A stretch of DNA of 64,000 nucleotides from Nesterenkonia haasae (GCF_010119385.1 NZ_VFIE01000017.1:523122-587121); one strand, 5' to 3'. Counted from the stretch's first letter, positions 20,741-31,027 are shown. Numbers and translations are program-made. The notes: generated from the letters alone by a model not told the origin.

Positions 20741-22519
20741 GTGCTCCGCACCCACACCACCGGCGAGATCAACGCCGAACTCATAGGCCAGACCGTCACA
20801 TTGACCGGCTGGGTAGCCCGCCGCCGTGACCACGGAGGTGTTGCCTTCTTGGATCTGCGCGATGCCAATGGCGTAGCCCAGGTGGTGGTACGGGACGAAG
20901 AGGACTTCGACCCGTTGCGCAATGAGTTCGTTCTCAAGATCACCGGTGTCGTTGAACGTCGACCTGCGGGGAATGAGAACCCCAACTTGAGTTCCGGTGA
21001 CGTTGAGGTGATCGCGGACACCACTGAGGTGCTCAATTCGGCTGCGGCACTGCCGTTCCAAATCGATGATCACGTCGAAGTCGGTGAAGAGGCCCGCTTG
21101 CGCCATCGCTACCTGGACCTGCGCAGAAGCGGCCCAGCGAAGGCCATGAAGCTCCGCTCCGAGGCCAACCGAATTGCACGTGAGGTCCTCCACAGTCATG
21201 GCTACCTTGAGGTAGAGACACCAACTCTGACTCGGTCCACACCGGAAGGTGCACGCGACTTTGTGGTGCCAGCCCGGTTGAATCCTGGATCGTGGTATGC
21301 CCTCCCCCAGTCACCCCAGCTGTTCAAACAGCTGCTGCAGGTCGGCGGAGTGGAGAAGTACTACCAGCTGGCACGCTGCTACCGTGACGAGGATTTCCGG
21401 GCCGACCGGCAGCCTGAGTTCACTCAGCTCGACATCGAGGCCAGCTTCGTTGAGCAGCACGATGTCCTCACGTTGGTCGAAGAAGTCACCCGGCGGCTGT
21501 GGTCCCTTATCAATGTGAACATCGAAATGCCGATCCCCCACATTACCTACCGTGATGCCATGGAAAAGTACGGGACGGATAAACCAGACCTGCGTTTCGG
21601 CCTGGAGCTTACCGAACTCACCGAGTACTTCAAGGACACTCCGTTCCGTGTGTTCAAGGCACCATATGTAGGTGCCGTGGTGATGCCCGGTGGAGCGTCC
21701 CAGCCTCGACGTACCCTCGACGCGTGGCAGGAATGGGCCAAACAGCGTGGAGCAAAAGGCTTGGCCTATGTACTGATCCAGGAAGACGGAGAGCTTGGCG
21801 GCCCCGTCGCCAAGAACCTGTCTGAGCAGGAGAAAGCGCACCTTGCAGAGACAGTAGGCGCCAAACCCGGTGACTGCATCTTCTTCGCCGCAGACAAGCC
21901 AGGTCCTGCCCGCGGTCTCCTGGGAGCGGCGCGCAACGAGATTGCTCAGCGGCTGGAGCTGATTGAGCCGGACAGCTGGTCATTCGTCTGGGTGGTCGAT
22001 GCACCGATGTTCGAACCCGCTGATGATGCCCAGGCAGCCGGTGACGTGGCAGTTGGATCAGGCGCATGGACGGCAGTGCACCACGCCTTCACCGCGCCCA
22101 AACCGGAGTTCGCCGACACCTTTGACACGCAGCCGGGAGAGGCTCTGGCCTATGCCTACGACCTCGTCTGCAACGGAAATGAAATCGGCGGCGGCTCCAT
22201 CCGTATCCATAGTCAGGATATGCAGGAGCGGGTCTTCCAGGTCATGGGCGTCTCCCAGGAGGAGGCGCGGGAGAAGTTTGGTTTCCTCCTGGATGCTTTC
22301 AAGTACGGTGCTCCCCCACATGGCGGATTTGCCTTCGGCTGGGATCGTGTCGTCGCGCTCCTTGCCGGTGAGGAGTCCATACGAGAAGTGATTGCCTTCC
22401 CGAAGACTGGCGCAGGGTATGACCCGTTGACCGCCGCACCCGCTCCCATTACCCCGCAGCAACGCAAAGAAGCAGGCGTGGACGCCAAACCTGTGGCCAA
22501 AACCGAGCCGACCTCCTAA
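20741..22519 (+). CDS. aspS: Aspartyl-tRNA(Asn) synthetase, probably non-discriminating
   Basis: Charges tRNA-Asp and probably also tRNA-Asn. The 592-residue protein has the N-terminal OB-fold anticodon domain, motif 1, motif 2 ([19 protein letters not shown]), the GAD insertion and motif 3 (GWDRVVALL). His31 in RRRDHGG and the glycine in RPAG match the non-discriminating type defined in Pseudomonas, where His31 and Gly83 allow tRNA-Asn recognition. Such enzymes need the GatCAB amidotransferase, whose genes are not in this window. Confidence 0.95.
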   Translation: MLRTHTTGEINAELIGQTVTLTGWVARRRDHGGVAFLDLRDANGVAQVVVRDEEDFDPLRNEFVLKITGVVERRPAGNENPNLSSGDVEVIADTTEVLNSAAALPFQIDDHVEVGEEARLRHRYLDLRRSGPAKAMKLRSEANRIAREVLHSHGYLEVETPTLTRSTPEGARDFVVPARLNPGSWYALPQSPQLFKQLLQVGGVEKYYQLARCYRDEDFRADRQPEFTQLDIEASFVEQHDVLTLVEEVTRRLWSLINVNIEMPIPHITYRDAMEKYGTDKPDLRFGLELTELTEYFKDTPFRVFKAPYVGAVVMPGGASQPRRTLDAWQEWAKQRGAKGLAYVLIQEDGELGGPVAKNLSEQEKAHLAETVGAKPGDCIFFAADKPGPARGLLGAARNEIAQRLELIEPDSWSFVWVVDAPMFEPADDAQAAGDVAVGSGAWTAVHHAFTAPKPEFADTFDTQPGEALAYAYDLVCNGNEIGGGSIRIHSQDMQERVFQVMGVSQEEAREKFGFLLDAFKYGAPPHGGFAFGWDRVVALLAGEESIREVIAFPKTGAGYDPLTAAPAPITPQQRKEAGVDAKPVAKTEPTS

Positions 22520-22584
22520 GCTGACGCCAGGGACGCAGTGATACCTGTGCCGGCCTGAACCCTAAGAGGAGTCTGAGAAGCCCG

Positions 22585-23265
22585 ATGTCACGTGTAGATA
22601 GTCTTCGGCACCGGATGGCGGACGCTGGCAAACGCTATGCTGCCCTCCGCACCGAAGTGCTGGCTGAGCCTGACCAGAACCACCACAGCTCCGGGTGGGC
22701 CTCGTCACCTGAGATGAGTGACGCCACCACGCGTGCCAAAACCGGCAGGGGGTGGAACGAGTGGGTGGCACTCATCGACGCAGGGCCGGGGCGGGAGGCC
22801 GGGCATGCCACGATCGCCGCGTGGATCGGCGATGAGCACGGAATCGATGCCTGGTGGGCTCAGACCGTGACCGTCGGATATGAACGCATTGCAGGGCTGC
22901 GCCTTCCCGGTCAGATGCCGGACGGCACTTTCTCCGTTTCGCGGTCCAAATCGGTCGTCATGGAGTGGACAGAACTGCGCTCCCTGCTGAGTGATCCGGT
23001 GGCCAGGTCGGTTCTTCTCCCTGAAATGATGTCCACCGAACGTTCCAAACCAGGAGTCAAGGCTCCGAAGTTTTTGATCTCAGATCCCCAAACCGCCACT
23101 GAACTAGGAGTTGTACAGTTCCGGGCTGACCCCGCCAAATCGGGCAGCCGGCTCGTGGTGACGCATGAGAAGATTCCCGGTCTCCAGACCGCGGAAGCTT
23201 GGAAGGAGTTTTGGGCGTCATGGCTTCAGGACCTTGCGGCTGAACCCCTGGTCCCCGGCGAGTAA
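22585..23265 (+). CDS. DUF4287 domain protein
   Basis: Function unknown. Residues about 55-100 form the DUF4287 unit: [13 protein letters not shown], then [30 protein letters not shown]. The C-terminal half (about 110-220) looks like an SRPBCC/START-like fold ending with a long helix ([15 protein letters not shown]), though the sequence match is weak. A putative GAGG/GGAG site precedes ATG 22585. It sits between aspS and rarA with small gaps and may be transcribed with them. Confidence 0.82.
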   Translation: MSRVDSLRHRMADAGKRYAALRTEVLAEPDQNHHSSGWASSPEMSDATTRAKTGRGWNEWVALIDAGPGREAGHATIAAWIGDEHGIDAWWAQTVTVGYERIAGLRLPGQMPDGTFSVSRSKSVVMEWTELRSLLSDPVARSVLLPEMMSTERSKPGVKAPKFLISDPQTATELGVVQFRADPAKSGSRLVVTHEKIPGLQTAEAWKEFWASWLQDLAAEPLVPGE

Positions 23266-23275
23266 TCTGGGAAGC

Positions 23276-24649
23276 ATGACTGGCGACCTCTTCACCGAAA
23301 CAGAGGATCACGACGACGCCCCCCAGGCGTCACAGAACCCTGCGCGGCGGCGCCACACGCCACTTGCCGTCAGAATGCGCCCGCGCACTCTGGATGAGGT
23401 GGTGGGTCAACAGCACCTGCTGAAGGAAGGATCGCCTCTGCGGGTCCTCACCGAGGGCACCACAGGACCAGCCGGGGCGAGTTCTGTCATTCTCTACGGC
23501 CCCCCGGGGACCGGGAAGACGACGATCGCGCACGTGGTCGCACGCGGCGGAACCCGAAAGTTCGTGGAACTGTCCGCCATTCGCGCTGGAGTCAAAGATG
23601 TGCGCCAGGTGATGGATCAGGCCCTGGAGGACAGAGACCTGCGATCGTTGACAACGGTGCTGTTCCTGGATGAGATCCACCGTTTCAATAAGGCTCAACA
23701 GGACGCTCTGCTCCCGGGAGTAGAAAACGGCTGGGTGATTCTGATCGCTGCTACGACAGAGAATCCCTCATTCAGTGTCGTAGCACCTCTGCTCTCCCGC
23801 TCCCTGCTGCTCACGCTCACCTCGCTTACGCGCAATGATCTGGGTGGGCTCATTGATCGTGCTCTTGAGTCCGAACGAGGCTTAGGCGGGGCTTTTGGCC
23901 TCGACACCGATGCCCGGGAGCACATGCTCCGGGTATGCGGTGGTGACGCCAGACGGGTATTGACCACGTTGGAAGCGGCAGCAGCAGTGGCCCGAGGGCG
24001 CGACTCGGAGCAGATTGGAGTCGATGATGCCCAGCAGGCGGCTGACTTCGCTGTTCAACGCTATGACAAGGATGGCGACCAGCACTACGACGTCATTTCA
24101 GCCTTCATCAAGTCGTTGCGCGGTTCGGATGTAGACGCGGCTCTGCACTACCTGGCTCGGATGATCGTCGCCGGTGAGGATCCGAGGTTCATTGCTCGTC
24201 GACTTGTGATTGCCGCCGGCGAAGAAGTTGCGATGGCGGATCCCTCAGCGTTGCAGACCGCAGTTGCCGCAGCCGACGCTGTGCAGCGTATCGGCATGCC
24301 GGAAGCCCGAATCCTCCTGGCCCAGGCCACTGTGCATATCGCTACGGCGCCGAAGTCCAACGCATCGTATAAGGCACTGGATGCTGCGATCGCTGATGTG
24401 CGAGCCGGAAGCGGCAATTCGGTGCCACCGCATCTGCGTGATAGCCACTACGCGGGTGCTCCGAGATTGGGACATGGCCAAGAGTACGTGTATGCCCATG
24501 ACCAGCCGCATCACGTGGCCATGCAGCAGTATCCGCCTGATGACTTGGTGGGTGTCGACTACTACTCGCCTACGCAGAATGGCAATGAGCGCTCGGTGGG
24601 AGAGCGACTTCACCGCCTGCGCAGCATCGTTCGCGGAACGAACAGCTGA
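23276..24649 (+). CDS. rarA: Replication-associated recombination protein A (MgsA/RarA AAA ATPase)
   Basis: Clamp-loader-like AAA+ ATPase acting at stalled replication forks. Start ATG 23276 gives [14 protein letters not shown] and 457 residues; the frame runs open upstream into the previous gene but that is not coding. Motifs: [15 protein letters not shown], Walker [10 protein letters not shown], Walker [16 protein letters not shown], sensor TTENPSF, and a C-terminal tetramerisation region with [15 protein letters not shown]. It lies ten bases after the DUF4287 gene and ends before a strong terminator. Confidence 0.96.
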   Translation: MTGDLFTETEDHDDAPQASQNPARRRHTPLAVRMRPRTLDEVVGQQHLLKEGSPLRVLTEGTTGPAGASSVILYGPPGTGKTTIAHVVARGGTRKFVELSAIRAGVKDVRQVMDQALEDRDLRSLTTVLFLDEIHRFNKAQQDALLPGVENGWVILIAATTENPSFSVVAPLLSRSLLLTLTSLTRNDLGGLIDRALESERGLGGAFGLDTDAREHMLRVCGGDARRVLTTLEAAAAVARGRDSEQIGVDDAQQAADFAVQRYDKDGDQHYDVISAFIKSLRGSDVDAALHYLARMIVAGEDPRFIARRLVIAAGEEVAMADPSALQTAVAAADAVQRIGMPEARILLAQATVHIATAPKSNASYKALDAAIADVRAGSGNSVPPHLRDSHYAGAPRLGHGQEYVYAHDQPHHVAMQQYPPDDLVGVDYYSPTQNGNERSVGERLHRLRSIVRGTNS

Positions 24650-24653
24650 CAGA

Positions 24654-24700
24654 GACGTCGAGGGCCCTTCCCCGCATGGGAGGAAAGGGCCCTCGACGTC
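24654..24700. terminator. Bidirectional terminator between rarA and qcrB
   Basis: Perfect 16-base arms, 24654-24669 and 24685-24700 (GACGTCGAGGGCCCTT and its complement), around a 15-base loop. On the plus strand it is followed by GTTTTAT. It separates two convergent operons and should stop both rarA and qcrB transcripts. Confidence 0.88.
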
Positions 24701-24710
24701 AGTGTTTTAT

Positions 24711-26444
24711 CTAACGACTATCTGCGGGAGCTCCAGAGGTGATGGCCTGCCGTGACTGAGCAGCTTCCAACCCTGCCGGGCTCTCCCCGTGGTGGCCGAT
24801 CGCTTCGAGGTACTCTTCGCGAGAAACTGGCTCGACCCGGTCTTCGAACCAGATACGGTTCAACCGAGCTCGGACTTTCTCAACTGCCGTGATCTTGCCC
24901 TTGGCATTTGGCCGAGGTCCGCTCGGGGCCGGAGCCTCGTAGGACACCAGAGTCCACAGTTCGTGCTCATTGGGCAGCTTATGCTGCTCGTGGAACTCAC
25001 CGTCAGCACTGACCTCGATGACACCGGCTTCATGTCCGTGGAGGGCGACTTCTCGATCCTTACGCTGCAGAGCCAGACAGATACGTTTAGTCAGCAGGTA
25101 AGCGATGATCGGCCCCAAGAAGAACGCGGCTCGCAACCAGTAGATAACGTCGTTCAGCGACAAGGCAAAGTGCGTGGCCATAAGGTCAGAGGACGCGGCG
25201 CCCCACATGACCAGGTACCAAACCACCATGGCGACACCGAACGCCGTCCTGGTGGGCGCATTGCGGGGTCGGTCCAGCAGGTGATGCTCTCGCTTATCAC
25301 CAGTGATCCATGTCTCCAGCCATGGCCAGACGAAAACACCCAGCAGAAGGACTGTAATCGGGATCATCGGCACAAGGACAGGCGTCGCTACCGAATTCCC
25401 TCCCCACGGCGTCGGGAGGACGAATTCCAGCGGAATGTTCCCGATGAAACCAGGCATGATGCGCAAGACGCCGTCAAACCACCCGATATACCAGTCCGGC
25501 TGAGTACCTGCCTGGACAGGTGAAGGATCATACGGACCGTAGTTCCACAGTGCGTTGATCTGGAATGTCCCGGCTAACAGACTCAGGACTCCCAGAACGA
25601 TGAAGAAGAAGCCCCCAGCCTTGGCCGCGTACACCGGTCCGATGGGGTAGCCGACGACATTGCGCTGGGTGCGACCAGGTCCGGGGTACTGGGTGTGCTT
25701 GTGCATCACGACCAGGAACAGGTGCACGGCAATGAGAATCAGCAGGAGCGCTGGAATGACGAAGATGTGCAGAGCATAGAGACGCGGTATGACCTCATTG
25801 CCTGGGAACTCTCCGCCGAACAGGAAGAAGGAGATGTACGTTCCGACCACTGGGATGGCCTTGAGCATTCCGTCGATAATGCGCAGACCGTTACCGGACA
25901 GCACTTCATCTGGCAGAGAGTAACCGGTGAAACCTGCCGCTAGACCGAGGACCAGCAGCGTCGCTCCGACTACCCAGTTCAGCTCGCGGGGCTTGCGGAA
26001 CGCTCCGGTGAAGAATACGCGGATCATATGGACGCTCATCGCAAGAACGAACATCAGCGCACCCCAGTGGTGAAGCTGGCGCATGAAAAGTCCGCCGCGG
26101 ACATCGAAGCTCAATTCCAGCGAAGTGGCGTAGGCCATCGACATCTCAAGCCCCTGGAGCGGAGCGTAGGACCCGGAGTACCGGGTGGTGGCCATGGAGG
26201 GGTCGAACCAGAAGGTCAGGAATGCACCCGAGATCACCGTAATGATGAAGCTGTAGAGAGCAACTTCACCGAACATGAAGGTCCAATGGTCAGGAAAGAC
26301 CTTGCGGCCAAACTCGCGGACGATGCTTGTACCGCCAACACGTGTGTCCACGTAGTTCGCGATCTTCCCAGTGCCCGTCTTGGGTTGATATTCAATGGCT
26401 TCGAGGTACTGGGCCTCGGTGTATTTCTCTTTAGAGGCGCTCAT
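24711..26444 (-). CDS. qcrB: Cytochrome bc1 complex cytochrome b subunit
   Basis: Haem-b-carrying quinol-oxidising core of the actinobacterial bcc complex, in the cytoplasmic membrane. The 577-residue protein has about nine membrane helices. The quinol-site region and haem ligands are visible around HHWGALMFVLAMSVHMIRVFFTGAFRKPRELNW and HIFVIPALLLILIAVHLFLVVMHKHTQ taken in parts. A hydrophilic C-terminal tail of about 110 residues is typical of actinobacteria. It overlaps qcrA by four bases. Bedaquiline-class and Q203-type inhibitors target this complex family in mycobacteria. Confidence 0.97.
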   Translation of the reverse strand: MSASKEKYTEAQYLEAIEYQPKTGTGKIANYVDTRVGGTSIVREFGRKVFPDHWTFMFGEVALYSFIITVISGAFLTFWFDPSMATTRYSGSYAPLQGLEMSMAYATSLELSFDVRGGLFMRQLHHWGALMFVLAMSVHMIRVFFTGAFRKPRELNWVVGATLLVLGLAAGFTGYSLPDEVLSGNGLRIIDGMLKAIPVVGTYISFFLFGGEFPGNEVIPRLYALHIFVIPALLLILIAVHLFLVVMHKHTQYPGPGRTQRNVVGYPIGPVYAAKAGGFFFIVLGVLSLLAGTFQINALWNYGPYDPSPVQAGTQPDWYIGWFDGVLRIMPGFIGNIPLEFVLPTPWGGNSVATPVLVPMIPITVLLLGVFVWPWLETWITGDKREHHLLDRPRNAPTRTAFGVAMVVWYLVMWGAASSDLMATHFALSLNDVIYWLRAAFFLGPIIAYLLTKRICLALQRKDREVALHGHEAGVIEVSADGEFHEQHKLPNEHELWTLVSYEAPAPSGPRPNAKGKITAVEKVRARLNRIWFEDRVEPVSREEYLEAIGHHGESPAGLEAAQSRQAITSGAPADSR

Positions 26445-27535
26445 GCTGGAAAGTCACCTTCCGGATCAGTGTGGCCGCGCTCCCAGTAGGTCGGTCCCAC
26501 AGGTTCAGTGAAGTCGCTGCGGGCGATCAGGAAGCCTTCATCATCAACAGTGATCGGCAGCTGAGGCAGCGGACGACCGGCAGGCCCGAAGGTCACCTTG
26601 AATTCTTCGGAAGCGTCGAATGTCGATTGGTGGCATGGGCAGAGCAGGTGATGGGTATGCCGCTCGTACAGAGCCACCGGGCAACCCACGTGGGTGCAGA
26701 CTTTGGAACAGGCAATGATTCCCTCGTAGCTCCAGTCTTCCCTCCCGGGCGTCGGCTCGTGGAGGTCGTCCGGGTTCAAGCGCATGAGGAGGACAACAGA
26801 CTTGGCCTTCTCCGCGAGCCGGTCGCCGTGGCCGGAAACCTCACGCAGATTTTCGGGGATCACGTGCATTGCCGATCCGATGGTGAGGTCAGCGGCGCGA
26901 ATGGGTGTTCCTGTGGGGTCGCGGACCAGGCGAATTCCCTCATCCCACAACGAGTGACGCATCCGCTCAACACCGAAGTCAGCTGTGCGGTCCAGGTCTC
27001 GGAACAGCACCACTGCTGGGAGAGGGGCCAACAGCGCTGCAGCGATCATCGTGTTTCGCAGCAGCGGACGACGTTTGATCTGAGTTTCATCAACCACTTC
27101 GGTGACGATCTTTTCCGCATCGGCACGGTCCTCCTCGGTGCGAAGCGGCTTTCGGGCCTCAGTCACCTCATGATCAGGCATCAGAGTCTTGGCCCAGTGC
27201 ACGATGCCAAGACCGATGCCGAGCATCGCCAGTGCGGTGCCGACACCTATAAGGGTGTTCTGCACACGAAGTGCACTCATACCCTCGAAGTAATTTTCGA
27301 ACTGATCCATCCTCGCGACGGCGAAGTAGCCGACGAAGAACATCACGGTGCCGATGATTGAAATGAAAAACAGCGCGGCTACCTGGCGTTCACTACGCTT
27401 GGCGGCTTTCTCATCTACATCGGCCAAACGAGGTCGGTGCGGCGGGAGACCTGGGTTGTCGATGGCATAGTCGCCTGACGCCCCTTCACCGGCTTTGACG
27501 ACGGCGGTTGAGTCGCCGTTACCGTGCTCGGCCAT
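26441..27535 (-). CDS. qcrA: Cytochrome bc1 complex Rieske iron-sulfur subunit
   Basis: Carries electrons from quinol to cytochrome cc. The 364-residue protein has three membrane helices (about residues 49-70, 92-110, 168-185), as in actinobacteria, and a C-terminal Rieske domain with the cluster motifs CTHVGCP and CPCHQSTF. An acidic/basic N-terminal cytoplasmic tail precedes. It lies between qcrC and qcrB in one operon. Confidence 0.97.
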   Translation of the reverse strand: MAEHGNGDSTAVVKAGEGASGDYAIDNPGLPPHRPRLADVDEKAAKRSERQVAALFFISIIGTVMFFVGYFAVARMDQFENYFEGMSALRVQNTLIGVGTALAMLGIGLGIVHWAKTLMPDHEVTEARKPLRTEEDRADAEKIVTEVVDETQIKRRPLLRNTMIAAALLAPLPAVVLFRDLDRTADFGVERMRHSLWDEGIRLVRDPTGTPIRAADLTIGSAMHVIPENLREVSGHGDRLAEKAKSVVLLMRLNPDDLHEPTPGREDWSYEGIIACSKVCTHVGCPVALYERHTHHLLCPCHQSTFDASEEFKVTFGPAGRPLPQLPITVDDEGFLIARSDFTEPVGPTYWERGHTDPEGDFPA

Positions 27536-27596
27536 ATGGTTTTCGTCCTTTGCTGTGTCTCAAGTGCGGTATGGGTGCTTATGGTTGGTCGGGCTC

Positions 27597-28394
27597 TTAG
27601 GAGGACCGTGAGGTGAGCCAGACCATGGAGCCAATCAGAAGGGCCAGGCCGAGGGTCCAGATCAACAGACCCTCAGAGACAGGTCCGAGGAAGCCTAGCG
27701 AGAATCCACCAGGCGAGCCCTGCTGTTCGTAGGTCTTGAGGAACGCAATGATGTCGCGCTTGTCCTCCGGAGGGATGTTCGCATCGTTGAACACCGGCAT
27801 GTTCTGCGGACCTGTGGTCATGGCTGTGTAGATGTGGACTTCATCGACACCATGGAGGCTAGGCGCGTACTTACCCTCGGTGAGCGCGCCACCAGCACCT
27901 GCTGCGTTGTGGCACATTGCGCAGTTGATGCGGAAGAGCTCCCCACCACGGGCCGGGTCGCCCTCGTCCACGTCCAGCCACTCATCATCTGGAATTCCTG
28001 GACCGGCTCCGAGGGACGCCACATATGCCGCCAGCTGGGTGGTCTGCTCTTCATTGAACTGTGGCGGCTTCTGCTGTGCCTGCGGGCCTGACATCTGCAT
28101 CGGCATACGTCCAGTGCCGACTTGGAACTCGACAGAGGCTGCCCCAACGCCGACCAGTGACGGGCCGGCGTCTGAACCTTCTGCGTTCATGCCATGGCAG
28201 GAGGCGCAGTTGGCAACGAAGAGCCGCTCGCCTTCGTCGACCTGCTCAGAGCTGAACCCATCGGGGGTGTTAGACGCCTGGGCCTGGTTCACAGTGGTTG
28301 CGGCGGCGTACAGCCCTCCAGTGACCAGCAGGCCGAGGAGGAGCAGCGCCACGAACGCGAACGGGTGGCGTCGCTTCTGAGAGAGTGCCTTCAC
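27597..28394 (-). CDS. qcrC: Cytochrome bc1 complex dihaem cytochrome c subunit
   Basis: Dihaem cytochrome c that passes electrons straight to the CuA centre of the aa3 oxidase, replacing a soluble cytochrome c. The 265-residue protein has an N-terminal anchor (about 13-33), two haem motifs (CASCHG and CAMCHN), and a C-terminal membrane helix (about 242-260). It follows ctaE after 59 bases. Confidence 0.97.
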   Translation of the reverse strand: MKALSQKRRHPFAFVALLLLGLLVTGGLYAAATTVNQAQASNTPDGFSSEQVDEGERLFVANCASCHGMNAEGSDAGPSLVGVGAASVEFQVGTGRMPMQMSGPQAQQKPPQFNEEQTTQLAAYVASLGAGPGIPDDEWLDVDEGDPARGGELFRINCAMCHNAAGAGGALTEGKYAPSLHGVDEVHIYTAMTTGPQNMPVFNDANIPPEDKRDIIAFLKTYEQQGSPGGFSLGFLGPVSEGLLIWTLGLALLIGSMVWLTSRSS

Positions 28395-28453
28395 TTCAGC
28401 CGGTTCCTTTTCTTCTCGGTGCGGTGTGCGAGTCTTGGGTTTTTCACAGCCGG

Positions 28454-29101
28454 TCAGACCAGCAGCGGCAGGATGTAGACCACGGCGAACAGCGCGATCC
28501 AGACGACATCGACGAAGTGCCAGTAGTAGGACACCACGACAGCAGCGGATGCTTCCTTATGCGTGAACTTCACGCTGAAGTAGGCCCGTGCGATCACGTA
28601 GAGGAAGCCGAACAGGCCGCCCACCACGTGAAGTCCGTGGAAGCCGGTGGTGATGTAGAAGGCCGAGCCGAACGCATTTGTCTGGATCGAGACTCCATGC
28701 GAAACCAGAACGGCGAACTCATAGGACTGACCGGCGATGAAGACGGACCCCATGAGGAAGGACAAGATGTACCACTCGACCATTCCCCAGGACTTCATGC
28801 TCAGGAGCCCGCCGGTTCGGCGCGGCTGGTGCCGCTCGGCTGCGAACACCCCGAACTGGGCGGTCACCGAACTCGCCACCAGGATCACAGTGATGATCGT
28901 GGCTAGGAAGATGTCCAGGCGCCCACTGTATTCGGCCCACATAGCAGGCTGAGTGGAACGTAGGGTGAAAAACATGGCGAAGAGACCAGCGAAGAACATC
29001 AACTCACTGGTCAACCACACCATGGTTCCCACAGAGACCATGTTCGGGCGGTTCGGCAGAGTTCTTGCCGGCGCGGCGGGGGCTTGGGTTGCAGACGTCA
29101 C
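28454..29101 (-). CDS. ctaE: Cytochrome c oxidase subunit III
   Basis: Membrane subunit of the aa3 oxidase, 215 residues with five predicted helices, containing NRPNMVSVGTMVWLTSELMF and GFHGLHVVGG in parts. I place the start at GTG 29101 (MTSATQAPAAP), which matches the family N-terminus; a CATAAT -10 element ends six bases before it, implying a leaderless transcript. A start at 29137 would add an atypical N-terminus. It heads the ctaE-qcrC-qcrA-qcrB operon. Confidence 0.95.
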   Translation of the reverse strand: MTSATQAPAAPARTLPNRPNMVSVGTMVWLTSELMFFAGLFAMFFTLRSTQPAMWAEYSGRLDIFLATIITVILVASSVTAQFGVFAAERHQPRRTGGLLSMKSWGMVEWYILSFLMGSVFIAGQSYEFAVLVSHGVSIQTNAFGSAFYITTGFHGLHVVGGLFGFLYVIARAYFSVKFTHKEASAAVVVSYYWHFVDVVWIALFAVVYILPLLV

Positions 29102-29107
29102 AGACCC

Positions 29108-29113
29108 ATTATG
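29108..29113 (-). promoter_or_regulatory. -10 element of ctaE-qcrCAB (leaderless)
   Basis: CATAAT on the minus strand, five of six bases of TATAAT, ends six bases before the GTG at 29101. Transcription would begin at or one base from the start codon. The -35 region is poor. Confidence 0.55.
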
Positions 29114-29291
29114 GCCTGAAATTGTCGCTGTTCGCATGCTGGACCGGTGGTGTGGCGCGCTCTGTCATCGGCGGATTTCTGCTGGTTCCGCGTGATTCCT
29201 GGGATCGACGGCAACGGGCGGAGATGAAAGTTGCACAAATATTTCTACAGCGTGTCGAAAAACGACTCGAACGGGAGCCCAGAGACCTGGC

Positions 29292-29297
29292 TATTGT
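29292..29297 (+). promoter_or_regulatory. Candidate -10 element of trpD (leaderless)
   Basis: TATTGT is followed by seven bases and then ATG 29305. No ribosome-binding site is visible before this ATG, which agrees with a leaderless start. Confidence 0.4.
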
Positions 29298-29304
29298 GGT
29301 CACT

Positions 29305-30345
29305 ATGACTGTTGACGAGCTGACCTGGCCTGAACTTCTCGAGACGTTACTTGCCGGCAACGACCTCACTTCCGAAACGGCCGCCTGGGCCATGGACCAG
29401 CTCATGGGCGGAGAACTCGATGAAGCTCGCATAGCCGGCTTTCTGGTGGCTCTGCGAGCCAAGGGAGAATCTGGAGCCGAGCTTCTGGGCCTCTCACAAT
29501 CGATGATGAGCAAAGCCGTACAGATCTCCGTGAGCGGGCCCACTCTGGACATTGTGGGTACCGGGGGCGATCACCTGGGCACCGTCAACATCTCTACGAT
29601 GAGCTCTCTGGTCGCGGTAGGAGCCGGAGCGAAAGTCATCAAACATGGCAACAGAGGCGCCTCCACCACTGCTGGCGCGGCTGACGTGATCGAGGCGCTG
29701 GGCGTCAATCTGGACATGCCGACCCAGCGGGTTGCCGCTGCTGCCGAAGAATTGGGCATCACTTTCCTCTTCGCCCAGCAGTTTCATCCTGCGATGCGAC
29801 ATGTCATGAGCAGTCGAAAATCCCTGGGCATCCGCACAGTCTTCAATTTCTTGGGGCCGATCTCCAACCCTGCCCGTCCCACCGCTCAGGCACTGGGCTG
29901 TGCAAGTCAGTCGCTTGCACCGCAGATGGCGCAGTCCCTGGCGGCACGCGGTACTCGGGCCCTCGTTTTCCGCGGACAAGACGGCCGCGACAAGATCACG
30001 ACCTCAGCGGCCACCGATATCTGGGAAGTACGCGATGGCTCCATCACGCACACTGAGCTCCGCCCTGAGGACGTCGGAATCCCGCTCAGTGCTGTATCGG
30101 ACCTGCGAGGGGCAGACGCGGCGCACAACGCTCAGGTGGTCCGCGAGGTGCTTGGCGGGGCTGAGGGGGCCGTTCGTGATGCTGTGCTCTTGAATGCTGC
30201 CGCAGGCCTTGCCGCCCTGGAGGAGTCGGCCGAAGGCGACCTGGTCACCCGGCTCCGATCGCATATGGACACGGCCGCCGAATCGATAGATTCTGGGGCA
30301 GCCTCAAGAGTTTTGCACGAATGGGTGAAGTTCTCGCAGACCTAA
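29305..30345 (+). CDS. trpD: Anthranilate phosphoribosyltransferase
   Basis: Second step of tryptophan synthesis, joining PRPP to anthranilate. Start at ATG 29305 gives MTVDELTWPELLETLL and 346 residues, the usual length; the frame is open to 29065 but that overlaps ctaE and its promoter. The PRPP loop GTGGDHLGTVNIST and the KHGNRGASTTAGAAD segment are intact. It stands alone, away from other trp genes, between two respiratory operons, which is the normal place in Micrococcaceae. It converges on def with six bases between stops. Confidence 0.95.
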   Translation: MTVDELTWPELLETLLAGNDLTSETAAWAMDQLMGGELDEARIAGFLVALRAKGESGAELLGLSQSMMSKAVQISVSGPTLDIVGTGGDHLGTVNISTMSSLVAVGAGAKVIKHGNRGASTTAGAADVIEALGVNLDMPTQRVAAAAEELGITFLFAQQFHPAMRHVMSSRKSLGIRTVFNFLGPISNPARPTAQALGCASQSLAPQMAQSLAARGTRALVFRGQDGRDKITTSAATDIWEVRDGSITHTELRPEDVGIPLSAVSDLRGADAAHNAQVVREVLGGAEGAVRDAVLLNAAAGLAALEESAEGDLVTRLRSHMDTAAESIDSGAASRVLHEWVKFSQT

Positions 30346-30351
30346 GGTCTC

Positions 30352-30960
30352 TCAGCTTGGGCTGTTTGACGCGTCTTCGGCGTCGTCGTGCCCGAAGGGG
30401 TCTGGATCGACCCCAGGAAGCCAAGAGTGCCCGGGAACTTTCCACCCCTCCCGTCTGACGACCTTCTTCCAACGCTTGGCATAGCGTTCGCTCAGCCGAT
30501 TGACGTAAAGGTAGCCGTCGAGATGGTCGTACTCATGCTGGAGTATCCGGGCGAACCAACCAGACGCTTCGAACCTGACCTCGTCCCCGTCAGGGTTCAG
30601 CCCGGCGATCTCAACGTGATCACTGCGTTTGAGCGGGAAGCTGTATCCAGGTGCTGAGAGGCACCCTTCGACTTCATCTTCAGGGTCTGGGGCTTCCTGG
30701 GAGATGCGGCCAATAATTCTGAGACTGGGATTGATCAGCACCCCGCGCTGAGGAGCAGCCCCCGTCTCGGGATACTTCCAGTTGAATATTCGCAGACCGA
30801 CTCCAATCTGCGGAGCCGCCAGTCCCACACCGCGCGATGCCTCGAGAGTCTCATCCATGTCTTTGATGATGCTGCGTATCTCATCATCGATGATCGCAAC
30901 TTCTTCGGCACGCCGATGCAGAACCGGCTCACCATGGATGACAATTGGGCGCACGCCCAT
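30352..30960 (-). CDS. def: Peptide deformylase
   Basis: Removes the formyl group from new N-termini using a bound metal. The three motifs are GVGLAAPQIG, EGCLSAPG and QHEYDHLDG, all canonical, with Cys and two His as metal ligands. At 202 residues it is a little longer than average, with an Asp/Ser-rich tail. Ends six bases from trpD. Confidence 0.97.
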   Translation of the reverse strand: MGVRPIVIHGEPVLHRRAEEVAIIDDEIRSIIKDMDETLEASRGVGLAAPQIGVGLRIFNWKYPETGAAPQRGVLINPSLRIIGRISQEAPDPEDEVEGCLSAPGYSFPLKRSDHVEIAGLNPDGDEVRFEASGWFARILQHEYDHLDGYLYVNRLSERYAKRWKKVVRREGWKVPGHSWLPGVDPDPFGHDDAEDASNSPS

Positions 30961-31027
30961 GGGGCCTATCCTCTCGATGACGAAGGGTCAGAATCCGCAA
31001 GCTCCAACCCAGTGATGCCACACTTCC

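Noticed and set aside
22960-23275. Possible longer rarA start inside the DUF4287 gene (frame open to 23165)
   Set aside because: The DUF4287 frame is intact and ATG 23276 gives the standard RarA N-terminus.
30338-30350. Small inverted repeat AGACC-TAA-GGTCT over the trpD stop
   Set aside because: Five-base arms with three-base loop are too weak and expected by chance; not called a terminator.
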